A stretch of 64,000 nt of DNA from Ceriagrion tenellum (taxonomy: Eukaryota; Arthropoda; Insecta; Odonata; Coenagrionidae): assembly GCA_963169105.1 (NCBI GenBank), contig OY720639.1:124951117-125015116 (forward strand), read 5' to 3'. Shown in pieces: positions 38,530 to 50,190 of this stretch (positions are counted from its first letter, which is position 1; the number at the start of each line of letters is the position of its first letter). Below the pieces are notes generated by a model that made no database searches, was not told where the DNA came from, and worked only from the letters and a program-made list of their open reading frames with translations. The translations under genes were made by a program, and so were the position numbers.

Positions 38530-38838
38530 TTATACAGCCTTTGGATTGGATTTTTCGGGAGGCGACCGACTGCTAGGTCATAGAGGATAGGTAAGGGATG
38601 AAGGGTAGATAGAAACCCGGCGTCGGCATTAGCCTGCTCTTATTGAAAGGCGCCAAGGGGACCACGCCTTAACGTCTCATTCGACAGACGGAGTACTGTA
38701 CTTGAATTGCCCTCAACTAGGCACTCAAGTAGAGATCGGGTTTCCTATGAAAATCATTCGCCACTTCAGGGATTTGAATCCTGGCCGTGTGATAGGCGAG
38801 TACTCTAGCCACCACACCAACCCGATCCCCTTATACAG
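38530..38838 (-). mobile_element. tRNA-derived SINE with 8-bp target-site duplication
   Basis: On the minus strand the head begins GGGGATCGGGTTGGTGTGG (from 38830), with an A-box-like TGGTGTGGTGG and a B box GGATTCAAATCC (38781-38770), spaced as in a tRNA gene. The body continues to a tail ending AATCCAATCC-AAAGG near 38538. TTATACAG is present on both sides (38530-38537 and 38831-38838), read as the target duplication. The promoter is RNA polymerase III type. The short AATCC repeat suggests mobilisation by a LINE that recognises a short repeat tail rather than poly(A). It is not a functional tRNA: no acceptor stem pairs around the boxes. Confidence 0.8.
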
Positions 38839-39125
38839 AAATAATCTAGCCCATTCAATATTAATGCAAAATAATTTAAAATAATATTCTGTGGCCTTTA
38901 TACTTGACCCATATCAGCAAAAACCATAAATATGAGTTTGATTTGGCGAATTCATTTGAGGAGCAGATTTCCTTCATCAATGAAGTTTATTTAATTTACT
39001 TTTTAGTAGCTTAGTCATGATGCTGATGATGTGTCCTGAAGGGGGTGTGAACCTCCTTGATCTCAACGCAATGTCTCTATTATATATGCATTACTGGATT
39101 GAAACCTATTCATTTTTTTGAGTAA

Positions 39126-39941
39126 AACTTAAGGTCTTAAATGATTTAAGATTTTCCAGGTGTATTATATTTAAATATCTTTCTCGTGCTTCGCACCGGA
39201 TAATGTTTTCATAATCCGCCGACGTTTCGGAAAACGACTTGTTTTCCATTTTCAAGGCACGTGTTTTTCCGCCGTGACCACTATAACACTAAAATTAAAC
39301 AAGCTGTTGATGCCCCAACAATGAAGGTTGCGATCCCTATGACTGGCCACCAGGTATTACTCAGTTGTAATCCGGTGTCTCTATTAAAACTATGCGGATG
39401 CAATCGTATCGATGGCCTCTTTGATAATGCGGTCCCAGTAACGGATATTGTTTTGGCTCTATGTATAAGCGTAGATAAAACTGCGCCTTTTTTTGAATAT
39501 CTGATAAAGGAAGCATTTCAGCTAAATTGCAGCACCTAGAAAGGACATTTCTTCAGAATGGCTATGGGAGACAAGTTTTTTTAAAGCCTTAAGAAGATTT
39601 GGTGAAACCCAGGAGAGTGGCGCAGGAGAGCTACCTAAAAAACCTGTGGCCACAGCTTTGATCCCTTATGTCTCCACTATATCGGGAAAGATACACCGCA
39701 TTCTGAGGAGACAAGACGAGAAAATGATTCAACGGCCAGCGGAACACGTCAGCCAATCATAGGGATCGCAACCTTCATTGTTGGGGCATCAACAGCTTGT
39801 TTAATTTTAGTGTTGTAGTGGTCACGGCAGAAATAACATGTGCCTTGAAAATGGAAAACAAGTTGTTTTCCGAAACGTGGGCGGATTATGAAAACATTTC
39901 CCAGAGCGAAGCCCAAGAAAGATATTTAAACTTAAGGTCTT
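39126..39941 (+). mobile_element. Penelope-like element with inverted arms and 13-bp TSD
   Basis: AACTTAAGGTCTT flanks the element exactly (39126-39138; 39929-39941). Inside lie a left-only tail (about 39139-39164), a left arm (about 39165-39346), an internal segment, and a right arm (about 39757-39928) that is the reverse complement of the left arm with a few differences. Each arm holds the CGAAACGT-G motif next to a TGGAAAAC/GTTTTCC stem, in sense downstream of the coding remnant. The internal segment encodes a Penelope protein piece (39526-39762). The copy is short and cannot be autonomous. The tail-arm-ORF-inverted-arm order matches the 45 kb element. Confidence 0.85.
39526..39762 (+). 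pseudogene. Penelope-like protein fragment (RT C-terminal / linker)
   Basis: The frame is open for 78 codons and ends TAG at 39760. It contains VATALIPYVSTISGKIHRIL followed by RRQDEKMIQRP. In Penelope-like proteins a block of the form 'PY..G.S.KI.RILR...I...F.P' lies between the reverse transcriptase and the GIY-YIG endonuclease, and this reads as a diverged version. The coding end runs a few bases into the right arm. Upstream, another frame (39261-39539) is open but partly consists of left-arm sequence and is not recognisable. No catalytic motif is present, so no enzyme activity is expected. The attribution is from memory of the family. Confidence 0.6.
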
Positions 39942-42900
39942 GTCTGTGATCGTTTAAGTCGCAAATAGCCGCATACGTGTTCATCGGATTCCATGCTATA
40001 TTCTCCTTAAGCGAACATAGTTAAAAATTGTAAACTAGCTAGCTAAGTTTTAGCTGAAACATCCAAGGAAATGTTTACTAGGTTTCATGGCTTTACTTTA
40101 TACATAATGTTTATTCAGAAGCACGATGGAATATGAAGTCTTAATTGAATATTCCAATGCCTTTGGATAAAGGACATGGTCTAAACTGTTTTTTAGTGCA
40201 TTTGGTGTTGTAAATTGAACGAGATCAGTGAACATGTGCCACTTTCCAAAAGTGCCCCAAATGGTCTCTTATTTAAAGGTGATAGTATATGAAAGCGTGC
40301 CTCGATAAATTGCTGCCTTGTTTAATTTTAAGTATATGAAATACAGTTAAGTATTAAGCACTTATTGGTGCAATTAACGACTTTTGATATGCTTAGCTTG
40401 TGTGAAGGTAACAAATTAAGATACTCTGCAGCCTTGCTTAGCCCTTGAAAAGTTCGTTTACGATTGCTGCCCTTTAAGCTCTCGTTAGTGAATTTACTGA
40501 TACTGGTGTGTTTTCCTCGAGAGGTAGCAGAAATGGATTCCTTTTTCACAAAATTTAACTCGAGTTGAACCCTTTTGCATTTACATAATCACATGCATGG
40601 AAAAAGCTTTCATTCTGTATCATCTCATAGAGCCCATCTCCACTTTGAAAAATATGGGATGGGTTGGAGGACGTGTAGATGAAATTGAAGTCTATGTAAT
40701 TCGAAGGAAATAAATTCTGAGAGTTTATTTTTTACGTGTAGACCGTTAGTACCCGTGCTTATGGCTTCTTTTTTCGTAACTCTCTCTCTCTTAGCCATCT
40801 GGTTGTGTTTCATTTTACCCGAAAGGATTTGGCCCGAAACATCCAATTTTAAGTTATCCTCGCCGGGTAATGCACTTAGTTTCCGGAAAACCTTCTCCGG
40901 CCGGGGTGGGTTAAACCTCCTCCGCCCTCGATCGTAAAGCAAGCATACCTATTTTTCTCTATTCCCGCAAAGAAAGAAATAATACTTTAAGATGTGAGGT
41001 CGCATGCTTGGTGAATATATATACAAATAGCGTACTGTGCAGCTACCAGGATTAGATGCATTTCAGGGCTTAAGAGCATATATAGCTTACACAAATATCG
41101 TATACTATAGTGGAGGAAAGAACGCATAGATCCTTAGTATAAATGACCATTAGGTTTTCAAAACCATGATAATAGAGTGAAATCAGTTTTTTAAATTATA
41201 TTTTGTGGTTATCCTTAACGGAAGATAAAACTAAAAATTGAGCGAGGGTTCCAGTACATAAGTTACTCTTTTGTACATATGCATTTAATGCCAATTATAA
41301 ATACCAGTCAGAAGTACTTTGTGTAACTGGCATATTATAATAATTTGGGGCGACGGTAAAACTATTGTTTTTATTGGCAACGATGAGGATTCGACGGATA
41401 ATGCACAATGGTTGGCTTATTTAACCTCTTTTTGGCAGATTGCTTGGATTTTTTGCACACCAGCAATCTTCTGTTCACAGAATAAATTATATTTAAGGTG
41501 CTTTTATTTGATTCTCAGTGTATCATATTTATGTGAAGTGTAGTAAAGATTTTTTATTTACCGTTAATCATTTTTATATTTACCTATGGTTGGTACTGTT
41601 TATGATGAACTTTCTATAATTTTTTATGCCAATTGTCAATTATTCAATTTCCAATACACATCGGAAGCTTGATAGTTCAATAGAAAGTCTCGTTTCGTCT
41701 CCTGTTGTGTCTTTTAATTATTATTTATTTATTTATTGCTATTTTTACCTTTCATCTTTATATTCATTCGCCGCGATATCGTTTTTTATTTCGAGGTTAA
41801 TATGTTTATAATTTTGTGCAACCTGAGTCTTCTTAGCTATTTGTCTACCGTATTTTTGATCTGATTTTTTTAGCTGATCTTACGGTTTTATATATAGATT
41901 TATCGTTTCTTCCTGCTTAGCGATACAAGATTGTCTTACCTGTATTGAGAACCAGATGTTCTAGGAGCAGGGACGAAACAAATCGAAAGCGGATTTTACT
42001 CGAGTATATGCAGTGACACGTCATTTTTCGCCTCTCTTGGCTATTTTCTGTTATTCTCTGTAACGTCAGCCACCATCCAGCTGCTTTCCTGTTTACAATT
42101 TCCACTCTTGCGCACCGCTTGTCTGTTGTGAAAGATATTACTTTTTTTAAATTAAACTTATGAGTTATGATACCAGTTTTCAATAGAAAATTTAAAAAAT
42201 ACACTGCTTCGGATTAGATCGAATATCATAATGAATTGCTTTGTATCGCATTTATCGCATTGCTCGCATATCGGATTGCTCGCTCGCATAGCATCACATT
42301 TCCTCGAATTATATAGATTGTTACCAAGCATAACGTTGAACACGCTATTAAATCTCATCGAATCGCTCTGAAACGCATTGCTCCTATGTTGTATCGCATT
42401 GAATATAACTTTATTTACTTTACTTTATAACGCATATCGTTTTGTATGGCATTTAGCTTACGATACCTCATATTTTTATGTAATGTTTAATGGTAATGCG
42501 ATAGCTCGCATATCCGACGGTAGATATTTTGTAATGAGAAATTTCCGGCATTTTGCATGTAGCAGTCGATTCATTTATATCATCACACTGGCAGGGAAGT
42601 CCACCGATGTGGAGAAATTGAGAATGAAGTGGATGAGTAGACCCAACCTTTCCGCATCTATTTGAGTTTCACCAACGACGTTACACTTTTATTGGTTTCC
42701 CGGAGTCTCTTGTCGAGCGGCCAAATGAAGAGCGACTATTTGTTTAGCCGAGGGAATTCCTTGTTCCTCGACCCGGCTCCCGGCATCATCCCATATTTTG
42801 ACGAAGCAATCAGTTGCGACGTGGCTTAATTACCTTGGGTTGTCTTCCCTATTCTGTTTCTTTTGCATATACCCGTTTCTTTTTTTGTCGTGGCTCGAGA

Positions 42901-44012
42901 AGAAGATCCATATTGTGCGTCGCAGCGCATGAAATGAAGCGACCTGTTATGGTCTACATGTAATGGGCCTTGAGGGGTATTATATTTATGTCACTTTCTA
43001 TCTTTTTGCAGTAGACGTGAAGGAATTCTTTTTGTTGTCCCCACGTTTTTCCACAAATTCTTGGAAGAACTGTTCAAAACATTTCTGATAAATTACATGT
43101 CCTCTGGCACTAGTATCCGTCAACGAAAGTACATGGCTAACGCTTTTCACAGGTTGAGTAAATTGGTGTAATTAGCATAGTTAATAAAATAGCCATTTTT
43201 TAAAAGGCAGTGTACCATCTTGTCTGGAATAATGATTTCCTACTTTCAAAATATATCAACTCACTCCAGTTAATAGCCAGTGTTATGTTTGTCTCATAGA
43301 TCTTTTTTTATTTTTGAGTGTTAACAAGAAATTTGTTTGAAACATTAATATTTGCCTATTTATACGTTTGGTTCAGCTTTAAATGTTAGCCTTAATCTTT
43401 TTGCCTGGTCTGATACTGTCAGGAAAAGCTTTAAAAAGAACTTACTATCATAAAACACCATTAGGTCAAATGAATGAATAAATTTGAGTCGTTTTAATGT
43501 AGAACGCCTTGAATGATTTTAAGAAAATATGCAACTGACCTACATGCTTATTTTATAATTACTCCGATCCACTATTCCATCAGTTGAGCCATCATTCTAT
43601 TGACGGGCTCGGAGTAGGTAAACTGTTGCGTGCTTGTTTAGACTGCCCATTGGAATGCTGGACTATTCTCTGTGTAAACATGAAATAAAGGCTTGGATGT
43701 GATTGGTTGTTAGGTCATAACTATCAGCCAGATGAACGAGCTTTCTCTCGACTGAAAAACGCTAATTGAATGCTTGTGAATTATGTTTGATAAAATATTT
43801 TAAATGGGTCGATAACAGTGAAAAAATACATGAATAAAAAGTACCAATTCTGCCCATTGACTGTTTCAATATAATAATATAAAAAGCAAAACCTTCCTTA
43901 CGTCATGTTCTACCCAAAAATAACGTTTCACGTACAAAGTGACTTGGGTATTTAATTTTTATTAACTTCATTTATTGGAGTCTGGAAATTTACAGAACAT
44001 CATTATATGGTT
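39942..44012. other. AT-rich non-coding stretch
   Basis: No gene supported. It contains an imperfect TCGCAT-type repeat (42231-42420, listed separately) and a moderately GC-rich interval at about 42660-42960 without frame or motif. A strong acceptor-like TTTCTATCTTTTTGCAG ends at 43013, but no donor follows before a stop. Confidence 0.4.
42225..42420. repeat. Imperfect short repeats of TATCGCAT / GCTCGCAT type
   Basis: Phrases such as TATCGCATTTATCGCATTGC, GCTCGCATATCGGATTGCTC and later TCGCTCTGAAACGCATTGCT recur in about 190 nt, with GCGATAGCTCGCATATCC just beyond at about 42497. It is a decayed minisatellite-like cluster with no regular unit length. Confidence 0.5.
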
Positions 44013-44075
44013 TTTGAGATGAAGCTAAGCACAGCCATATCGAAACATCGGCACCGTTTTATTATCCAGTCACAT
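44008..44075 (+). repeat. Degenerate Penelope-type terminal motif, plus strand
   Basis: GAGATGAAGCTAAGCACAGC is followed by CATATCGAAACATCGGCACC (44016-44055). The AGCT/AGCC partial stem and CGAAACATCGG ending match the shape of the motif in the better preserved copies. The sequence after it is T/A-rich, as expected for a pseudo-LTR. No inverted partner arm was found. Confidence 0.45.
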
Positions 44076-44755
44076 TATTCTTAAAAATACCACGCTTTTA
44101 TGTCTTCGAGGAATGAGACGTAAGCTTGTTTGATTAATGAGATCGTGTCAAAACGACGTGATTAATTAGAGTCACGCCGAGGGATTGGAAGGTTTTGTAG
44201 TTTTGTGCGTGTGCTGGCAAAATAACTATTTGGTACTGAACGTAGATTATCCGGTCCTAAAGTTCTAAAAATACACGGATAAAAATGGTAAATAATTAAT
44301 CAGCTCCACGTGATTCATAAAAGGTTGGTAAATTGTATGCCTAATATTTGTAAACGTCTTAATCCAATGTGAACATTTCAAATATAATCGATTGAAATAA
44401 TAAATTGGAAACTTGGATTGGAAATGAATGAGCACAGTGTCGATGATCTTGAATGTTGTCTTTCCTGCCTAAGGAAATTTAGTGATGCAACACTGTGTGT
44501 GAGCTATTTATTTGAGTCCGTAAATTCTATCGTATTGTCCTTAATGGAGTGCGAGAGAAACTAGTTGAGACAACACTGCTTCTCGTGGCGAAGGTACATC
44601 ATAGGTTGCCTGTATGCGATGGGGCTTGACTTCCACAACCAGTTTGTTTGCTTACACACCTTCCCTTGGATGGAACTTTTGCCCTAGATTGTATCATCAT
44701 CCTGTTGGCGGAACAGTAGCTATATTACTCGAGTATCTCAAAAATTAGGCCAAAT

Positions 44756-44797
44756 ATTAATTTTTAATTATTATTAAAATAATAATTAAAAATTAAT
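44756..44797. repeat. Perfect AT-only palindrome
   Basis: A 42-nt stretch of only A and T reads ATTAATTTTTAATTATTATT, followed by its reverse complement with essentially no loop. It could extrude as a cruciform. Origin unknown; it may be a collapsed inverted repeat. Confidence 0.8.
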
Positions 44798-45133
44798 CAA
44801 TTCCTTACTGTACCGATGGGAATTTTTACCGCCGTGCAGTTCTTACAAAGATAGAGAGTATTATGTAGTTTTTCACCGTCTTGTTTCGAACGAATCGGGG
44901 ACTAAGAACAAGAGTTAACTAGATATATGAGAGTAGAAGTTACGGGTTGAGAGACCAGACCACAATCGCCGGTATTTGTCTTACTTATAACGAATTCCAG
45001 CGAGTGGATAACGTTTTCGATTTTCTATGAGCGTACTGAGAGTACTGAGCTTTAGTTGCTCTCCTATTTGCATTCAATGTAGTAATGATTAGTATTTAGA
45101 TTCTAGCGTGTATTTTTAGGATTGTATCCAACT

Positions 45134-45992
45134 CTATAGTCATTTCATGTTAAGAATGAAACTACTTGGTTTTTTCCACCAATATATTTAACCATACATC
45201 AACCGGTTTCGGCCTTTTCAGGCCATTATCAAGATTACAGAATAAAAATACTCAAAAGACAGCACAGCTTATATACTAAATCTCAAGGAGAGGGGAAGTG
45301 GTTGAAATAAGGAGGTGTGGGAAGGGGGGAATGAGAGGTGATTGGGCAAACTGCAAGGGAAGGAACAAACAGATGGTGACGCCAGGTTCAAGGACTACGG
45401 GGATGGAGGTGAGGGTACTGGCACAGAGAACAAGGGTGAGGCGGTTGAAGGGATTATGTCATTAAGTAGTCTCTCCCCGTGCACTCTGTGATAATATAGG
45501 ATTTCAAAATTTTCCAGGAAGTCCAACTTCCTCCCCCTTTCACAAACGTGCAACAGCCTCGGGTCAAAGTTGGATCTATGACCTTCATCAATCAAATGTT
45601 CTGCAAAACTTGACTTCCTGTCACCATTGACACTGGATTTAAAATGCTCTCCCATTCTTATCTTCAACCTTCGTCCAGTTTGACCTACATAAAAACAGTT
45701 ACATTCAGGAGTATCACACTTTAGCAAATATGCCCCACTTTTATCATTTACGTCAATTTCGTCCTTAGAATTAAATAATAACTTCTGGAGTGTCACAGAA
45801 CTATACACGGAAATTTTGTATTTATTTTTGGGGAAATATATATATAGTTTGATAATGGCCTGAAAAGGCCGAAACCGGTTGATGTATGGTTAAATATATT
45901 GGTGGAAAAAAAACCAAGCAGTTTCATTCTTAACATGAATCGAAATTTCCACAAAGTGAATTCGCCAACCATTGATTTTACTATAGTCATTT
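45134..45992 (-). mobile_element. Penelope-like element with GIY-YIG domain, inverted arms and 12-bp TSD
   Basis: CTATAGTCATTT is repeated directly at 45134-45145 and 45981-45992. The left arm (about 45146-45240) is inverted at the right (about 45848-45940), each holding CAACCGGTTTCGGCC or its complement. A single-copy tail of about 40 nt lies only on the right (45941-45980), upstream of the minus-strand ORF. Downstream of the ORF the arm reads, in sense, GATAATGGCCTGAAAAGGCC then GAAACCGGTTGATG, the stem-loop plus GAAACC arrangement of Penelope pseudo-LTRs. The reverse transcriptase is missing, so the copy is 5'-truncated. Confidence 0.9.
45395..45808 (-). pseudogene. GIY-YIG endonuclease fragment of a Penelope-like element
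   Basis: Of 137 residues, about 20-110 form a GIY-YIG nuclease. AYLLKCDTPECNCFYVGQTG gives the two short strands (AYL for GIY; FYV for YIG) with the CxxC-like cysteines often inserted in Penelope proteins. RRLKIRMGEHFKS holds the catalytic arginine region and histidine, SSFAEHLIDEGH the next conserved histidines, and FLENFEILY the acidic residue that binds metal. This domain nicks target DNA during Penelope retrotransposition. The reverse transcriptase that should precede it is absent. The open frame suggests a relatively young insertion, but truncation makes it non-autonomous. The C-terminal Ser/Pro-rich tail extends toward the downstream arm. Confidence 0.85.
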
Positions 45993-48900
45993 GATAGTCG
46001 ATTGTGACAACTCTGTAGTCAATATAGAAAACTGATGAATTTATGGACATACTAGGTGATTTTTCAACCACAATATTTAATCTTAACTTGTCACGTTCAT
46101 CCAAGTAACTTTCTGCGTTGCTGATTTTATTTCAACCAAATATAGTTTCTAACCTAGAGTTTAACTGCGAAAATTATCGATGACTCGTTTTGTCAAAATC
46201 AGCCATATGTTGCGTAGATCTCGAGGTACAGTGCTGCATAACGGAAAATGTAGCTGTCGAGTCTATATTTTAAGATATTTTATGCATGAACTATTGTCGT
46301 TAATTTGGAGTCCGTCGTATATTTTCGTTAACATATTCATAATTTTATTAAACCGTCTGCACCCACAATTTATCGTTTTCACGTATCATATATTTATCAC
46401 GTAACATGTTTTCATCATTAACCCCGAATGCATGAGTCCTTGGCTTCCACACGTCCAGTAATGCGGCAGCATATGTTTCAATTTTTGTGCATGCATGCAC
46501 ATAGGTGGACGAAACTTTTGTTTGTGCACCAAATATTGTTCGATATGAATATTTGAGGATTGACGCATGATACTTTTTCCGGCCTTGCCAAAAAACTTAA
46601 ATTTTATTTTGCGCTCGTCTCGCTTTTATAAACCGTATTCAGAAAGAAATTTTTCTGCAAAATAACATTAGTTGAGAACAGATGACATCGGATCAGTTCT
46701 CTTTGAGAAAAGAAAATGGTAAGGTGAAGTGCGAGTGAAGTGTTACAGAGATGCTGGCTGACTTGCTTGTTTGGATGGTGCCAAATCCAAGACTAAGTCA
46801 TGAAGACCTTGCGTCCTGCGCTCCCAGGAGTGGGGCTGCCGGTGAAGAAAGAGAAAAAATGGAAACAAACTAATTTTCCCTGTCTTCGAAAAAAATAGTG
46901 CACGAGGCACCCTCGCAGGATGCCTGTCATTTATTTTTTCTCTCTCTCTTTCTTTCTCCTACTCCTCTTGGAGCCTCTCACCGGGGCAACGACTCGTGGC
47001 GGCATTGTTCCTCGCGGGCAAATTCTCCCGCCACCTATCCACTCCCCAATCTGCCTCCTCTTCCTCTCTCTTTCTCTCCGTATTCCTCTTCTCCTTACTA
47101 CGAAGACCTTGCGGGCGTGTCCTTTTATTTTTCGCTCCGGAACCGCGAGTGGGAGGCGAGGCAAGGAAAGACATTACGCGTGAGCGTCGTGGCGAGTCGG
47201 TTTGCTGATGGGCAAACCGCAAAGCAGGATGGGTAAGGGGGCCGTCGTGGGACAGAGTCGGGAGGATCGTGGGGTGGCACATTTGCGTGACTGCAAGGCG
47301 AACTCACCGTGCCCTGAGGGGGTATAGAGGGGGGTGACGAAATGAGAGGAGCCGACGATGGTGCTTGGTGTATTTTCCCTTTCGAGCTGTACCTGTGAGT
47401 ATATTGCGCTTCGTTGATTGTGTACTACGAGGTAAAATATTAACCACAGCTACTACGTGCACCACGGGGTGTTTGGGCATCAGGCACTGATGAAAAAAGA
47501 TGCTCTAAATTGATGTTTTTATTGATATGACTACATTGTGCTTATCTACTTCAGTTGCGTATCCGTTGTGCTCTTACATATGCTTGGGGATAGTAGGAAG
47601 CGTAATCAGTAAATCATTCTTAGATCCCTTGTTTTTATCTGCCCAATTTTACTAGAGTGTACTAATCTAACGGTGAATGCATCTTAGATACCTAATAATT
47701 TATTGGATGCAGCCGACTCGCAAAGTTGGTGCTTTCAAACTTCGCGTTTTACTAGAGATGCAGAATTATCGACGGCGTTGCTATACCCAATAAATGCTGG
47801 AAATGCAACATGAATGCTTGACATCGTATTTCACATTATATCTACAATTTTTCCAAACGCCTTCTGGAAAATTTCTCTAAAATTCAAGTTCATATATAGC
47901 TTTAGATATTGGCATAGCAAAACCGAGGACAGGATGCCAACCAAAAGTAGTAGTAAGAGGGTTATTTTTATGCTCAGTCATGGAGAAAATTAAGGATAGT
48001 GGGTGAGATGATGTGTAGTAGGGGCAGTAAGAGGAGAGGTTGCGTTACGTTGGGAAATCTGAGAATAGGTGAAGTGAGTTTTCGCGATGTGGAATTGTTG
48101 AGGTTGGTCGTCGCCGCGCGACGTGATGGAGTGTCGTCTGGAGGCCATGATATCAGGAGGAAGAGGCTGATGGGGTCCGCCGACGGCGGGGCGTACGCTT
48201 CACGTTGTTTGAGTGCCTCTTGTTTGTGAGCGTGTGCGGGAGAGATGTCAGGATAAGACACGGAAGTGTGCGCCGAAACAGATTCAGGTCACTAATGTGT
48301 CCGTTTTGGAATCCGTCGGGGTGGGCATTTAATGTGGCTTTATTTTGGATTGTGTCTTTCCTATCCTTTGTCCTACCCGGTTGGGGCTTGCTGTTTGGTT
48401 TAAAACGCCATCGCAAGGACGATGACCCAAATGGGACGAGTCAATGGAAAGTCTCGTGACGAAACGATTTTTTTGAAGGGATGCCAGAGGACTCATTTTA
48501 CACGCGGAGGTCCCGGATTCAAATCATGGTGCTGCGGAAAAACGTTAGCCCTTCGCGGTTGAAATTTCACGGGTATGTTTTATGATATATGGAGGCAAGC
48601 GAAAAATTTGGGCACTCGCCTTTTTAAAAGCAGGCGGGTTTGTGAATGACTAGAAATTGGAAATGGATTGTTTTCCTTCGTTTGACCGTCCATTATTTAT
48701 TCAACTATTGCAAGGGAAGTTGATTTCGTAGTTTTTCAGATAAAGATAATCCTTTTTTATTTAAAGGGCAGAGCTATACTGTCTGATCAATAATTTATGC
48801 CTTTTTTTTCCAAGTGGAATAATGGTTCAATTAACTACCTCCAAATTTCATTAAAGAGTTTTCTTTTTGCTAGAGAATAGACGATCAGCAAATGGGGTCG

Positions 48901-50190
48901 TTTCTTTCTTCGCTAAATGTATTCGCTCGTGATATCCACGCACATAATCATATTCGATGCCTCAGGCTTTCAGAACCTGAGTGATGGCGTGACGAGAGTT
49001 AATTGAAATTTGTTTCTTCTCACGATTGTCGGTCACGGCGATGAATAATTTAAATGCCCTCATGTTTTTTGCTTAGCTTTTTTAATTCTAGAAAAAAAGT
49101 AATCAATTAATGATAATTATATGAAAACAGTTGAATCTTGGATTCGACAATTATCAAACTATTATGCTAAAATATTTTAACGTCGCAATGACGAAATATC
49201 CAAAGATTTGTAATCCAGGTTGTTTATCTTTTCAAGTCATTTCTTTGAATTAGATAAATTTCACCATTACAAAAAGGTTTTTTTTATCTCGGTATAATGG
49301 ATTTACTGGATTTATAGGTCATATTAATCAAACCACTTTATCAATACTGCTTTTTTTTCAATGGAAGCCTCGATAGCAGAGTCACATGGGCTATCTCACT
49401 CAATTCTATTTCATGCTATTGTCCGTTCTACCGTGACTCGTACAGGTCATTGAAGTAGGTATACACTACGGTTGGATTTTTCACAGACGAAACTTACATT
49501 TCCATATGTAGCGTTTACGAAACATTGAACTGGATAACGCGGCCTAATTTTCCTGATATTGTTTCTCCGATAAAAATTTTCTCAACATACTGTAGTCCAA
49601 ATTAACAAATGTAGTCCAAGTTGCTTTGGTAACTATGAATGTACAATTTATTTAGGCAGTGTGCATTAGAAGTGAATTCGGGATGAGGTATATTAACGTT
49701 CAGGAATACAAAAAAAGCTACGAATAGCTACCAAATATTATGGTTTCCTCTGGTTCTCCTTCATTATGGTCAACCAATATTATGATTTAATTAAGCCAGT
49801 ATTGAGTATCAAGGACGTTAAGGTCAAGTTTACACAATTAATTTACCAAGATTTTAAGTTTTATTGGTGACAAACGACATTTTGTCCTCGCATTTCAACA
49901 TAAAAGGTCGGTGAATAATTCGTGGCAATGAAATAAACCAAATTTGCCCTCATTGATTCTTAAAAAGTGACGCAGGTGCAGCATATTAATTAGAATTTTT
50001 TTGTGTATAGTTAGAATTAAAATTGTTTAAACGCAAATATGCTATTATTATAGCTGTTACTCTCCGATAGATTGTCGATATTATTTATGAGTGATTTATA
50101 AGTCTGTGGCAACATTTTTCATTCACTACTTTCAATATTAATGCCCTTTATATGTTTAGGTATACGCAGGGCTACTGGAATGTCTAAACA
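45993..50190. other. Non-coding DNA with GC-rich patches
   Basis: GC-rich patches lie at about 46800-47380 (pyrimidine-rich, many overlapping frames) and 47970-48460 (purine-rich). The rest is AT-rich. A possible tRNA-derived head at 48486-48545 is listed separately. No gene is supported. Confidence 0.4.
48475..48560 (+). repeat. Possible tRNA-derived SINE head
   Basis: GATGCCAGAGGACTC then CACGCGGAGGTCCCGGATTC leading to AAATCATGG resembles the A-box to B-box part of a tRNA-derived SINE (B-box-like GGATTCAAATC at 48516-48526). No acceptor stem, tail or target duplication was found, so the limits are uncertain. Confidence 0.4.

Noticed and set aside
38770..38830. Functional tRNA gene
   Set aside because: The A and B boxes belong to a SINE body of about 290 nt with its own target duplication. 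No cloverleaf acceptor stem.
39001..39065. Another Penelope motif (CTGATGATGTGTCCTGAAGG)
   Set aside because: The start fits, but the GAAAC side is not recognisable and there is no arm or tail. Left unannotated.
43000..43090. Strong acceptor-like site ending at 43013 as a further exon
   Set aside because: In the required phase the frame meets a stop before any acceptable donor, and no homology is visible.
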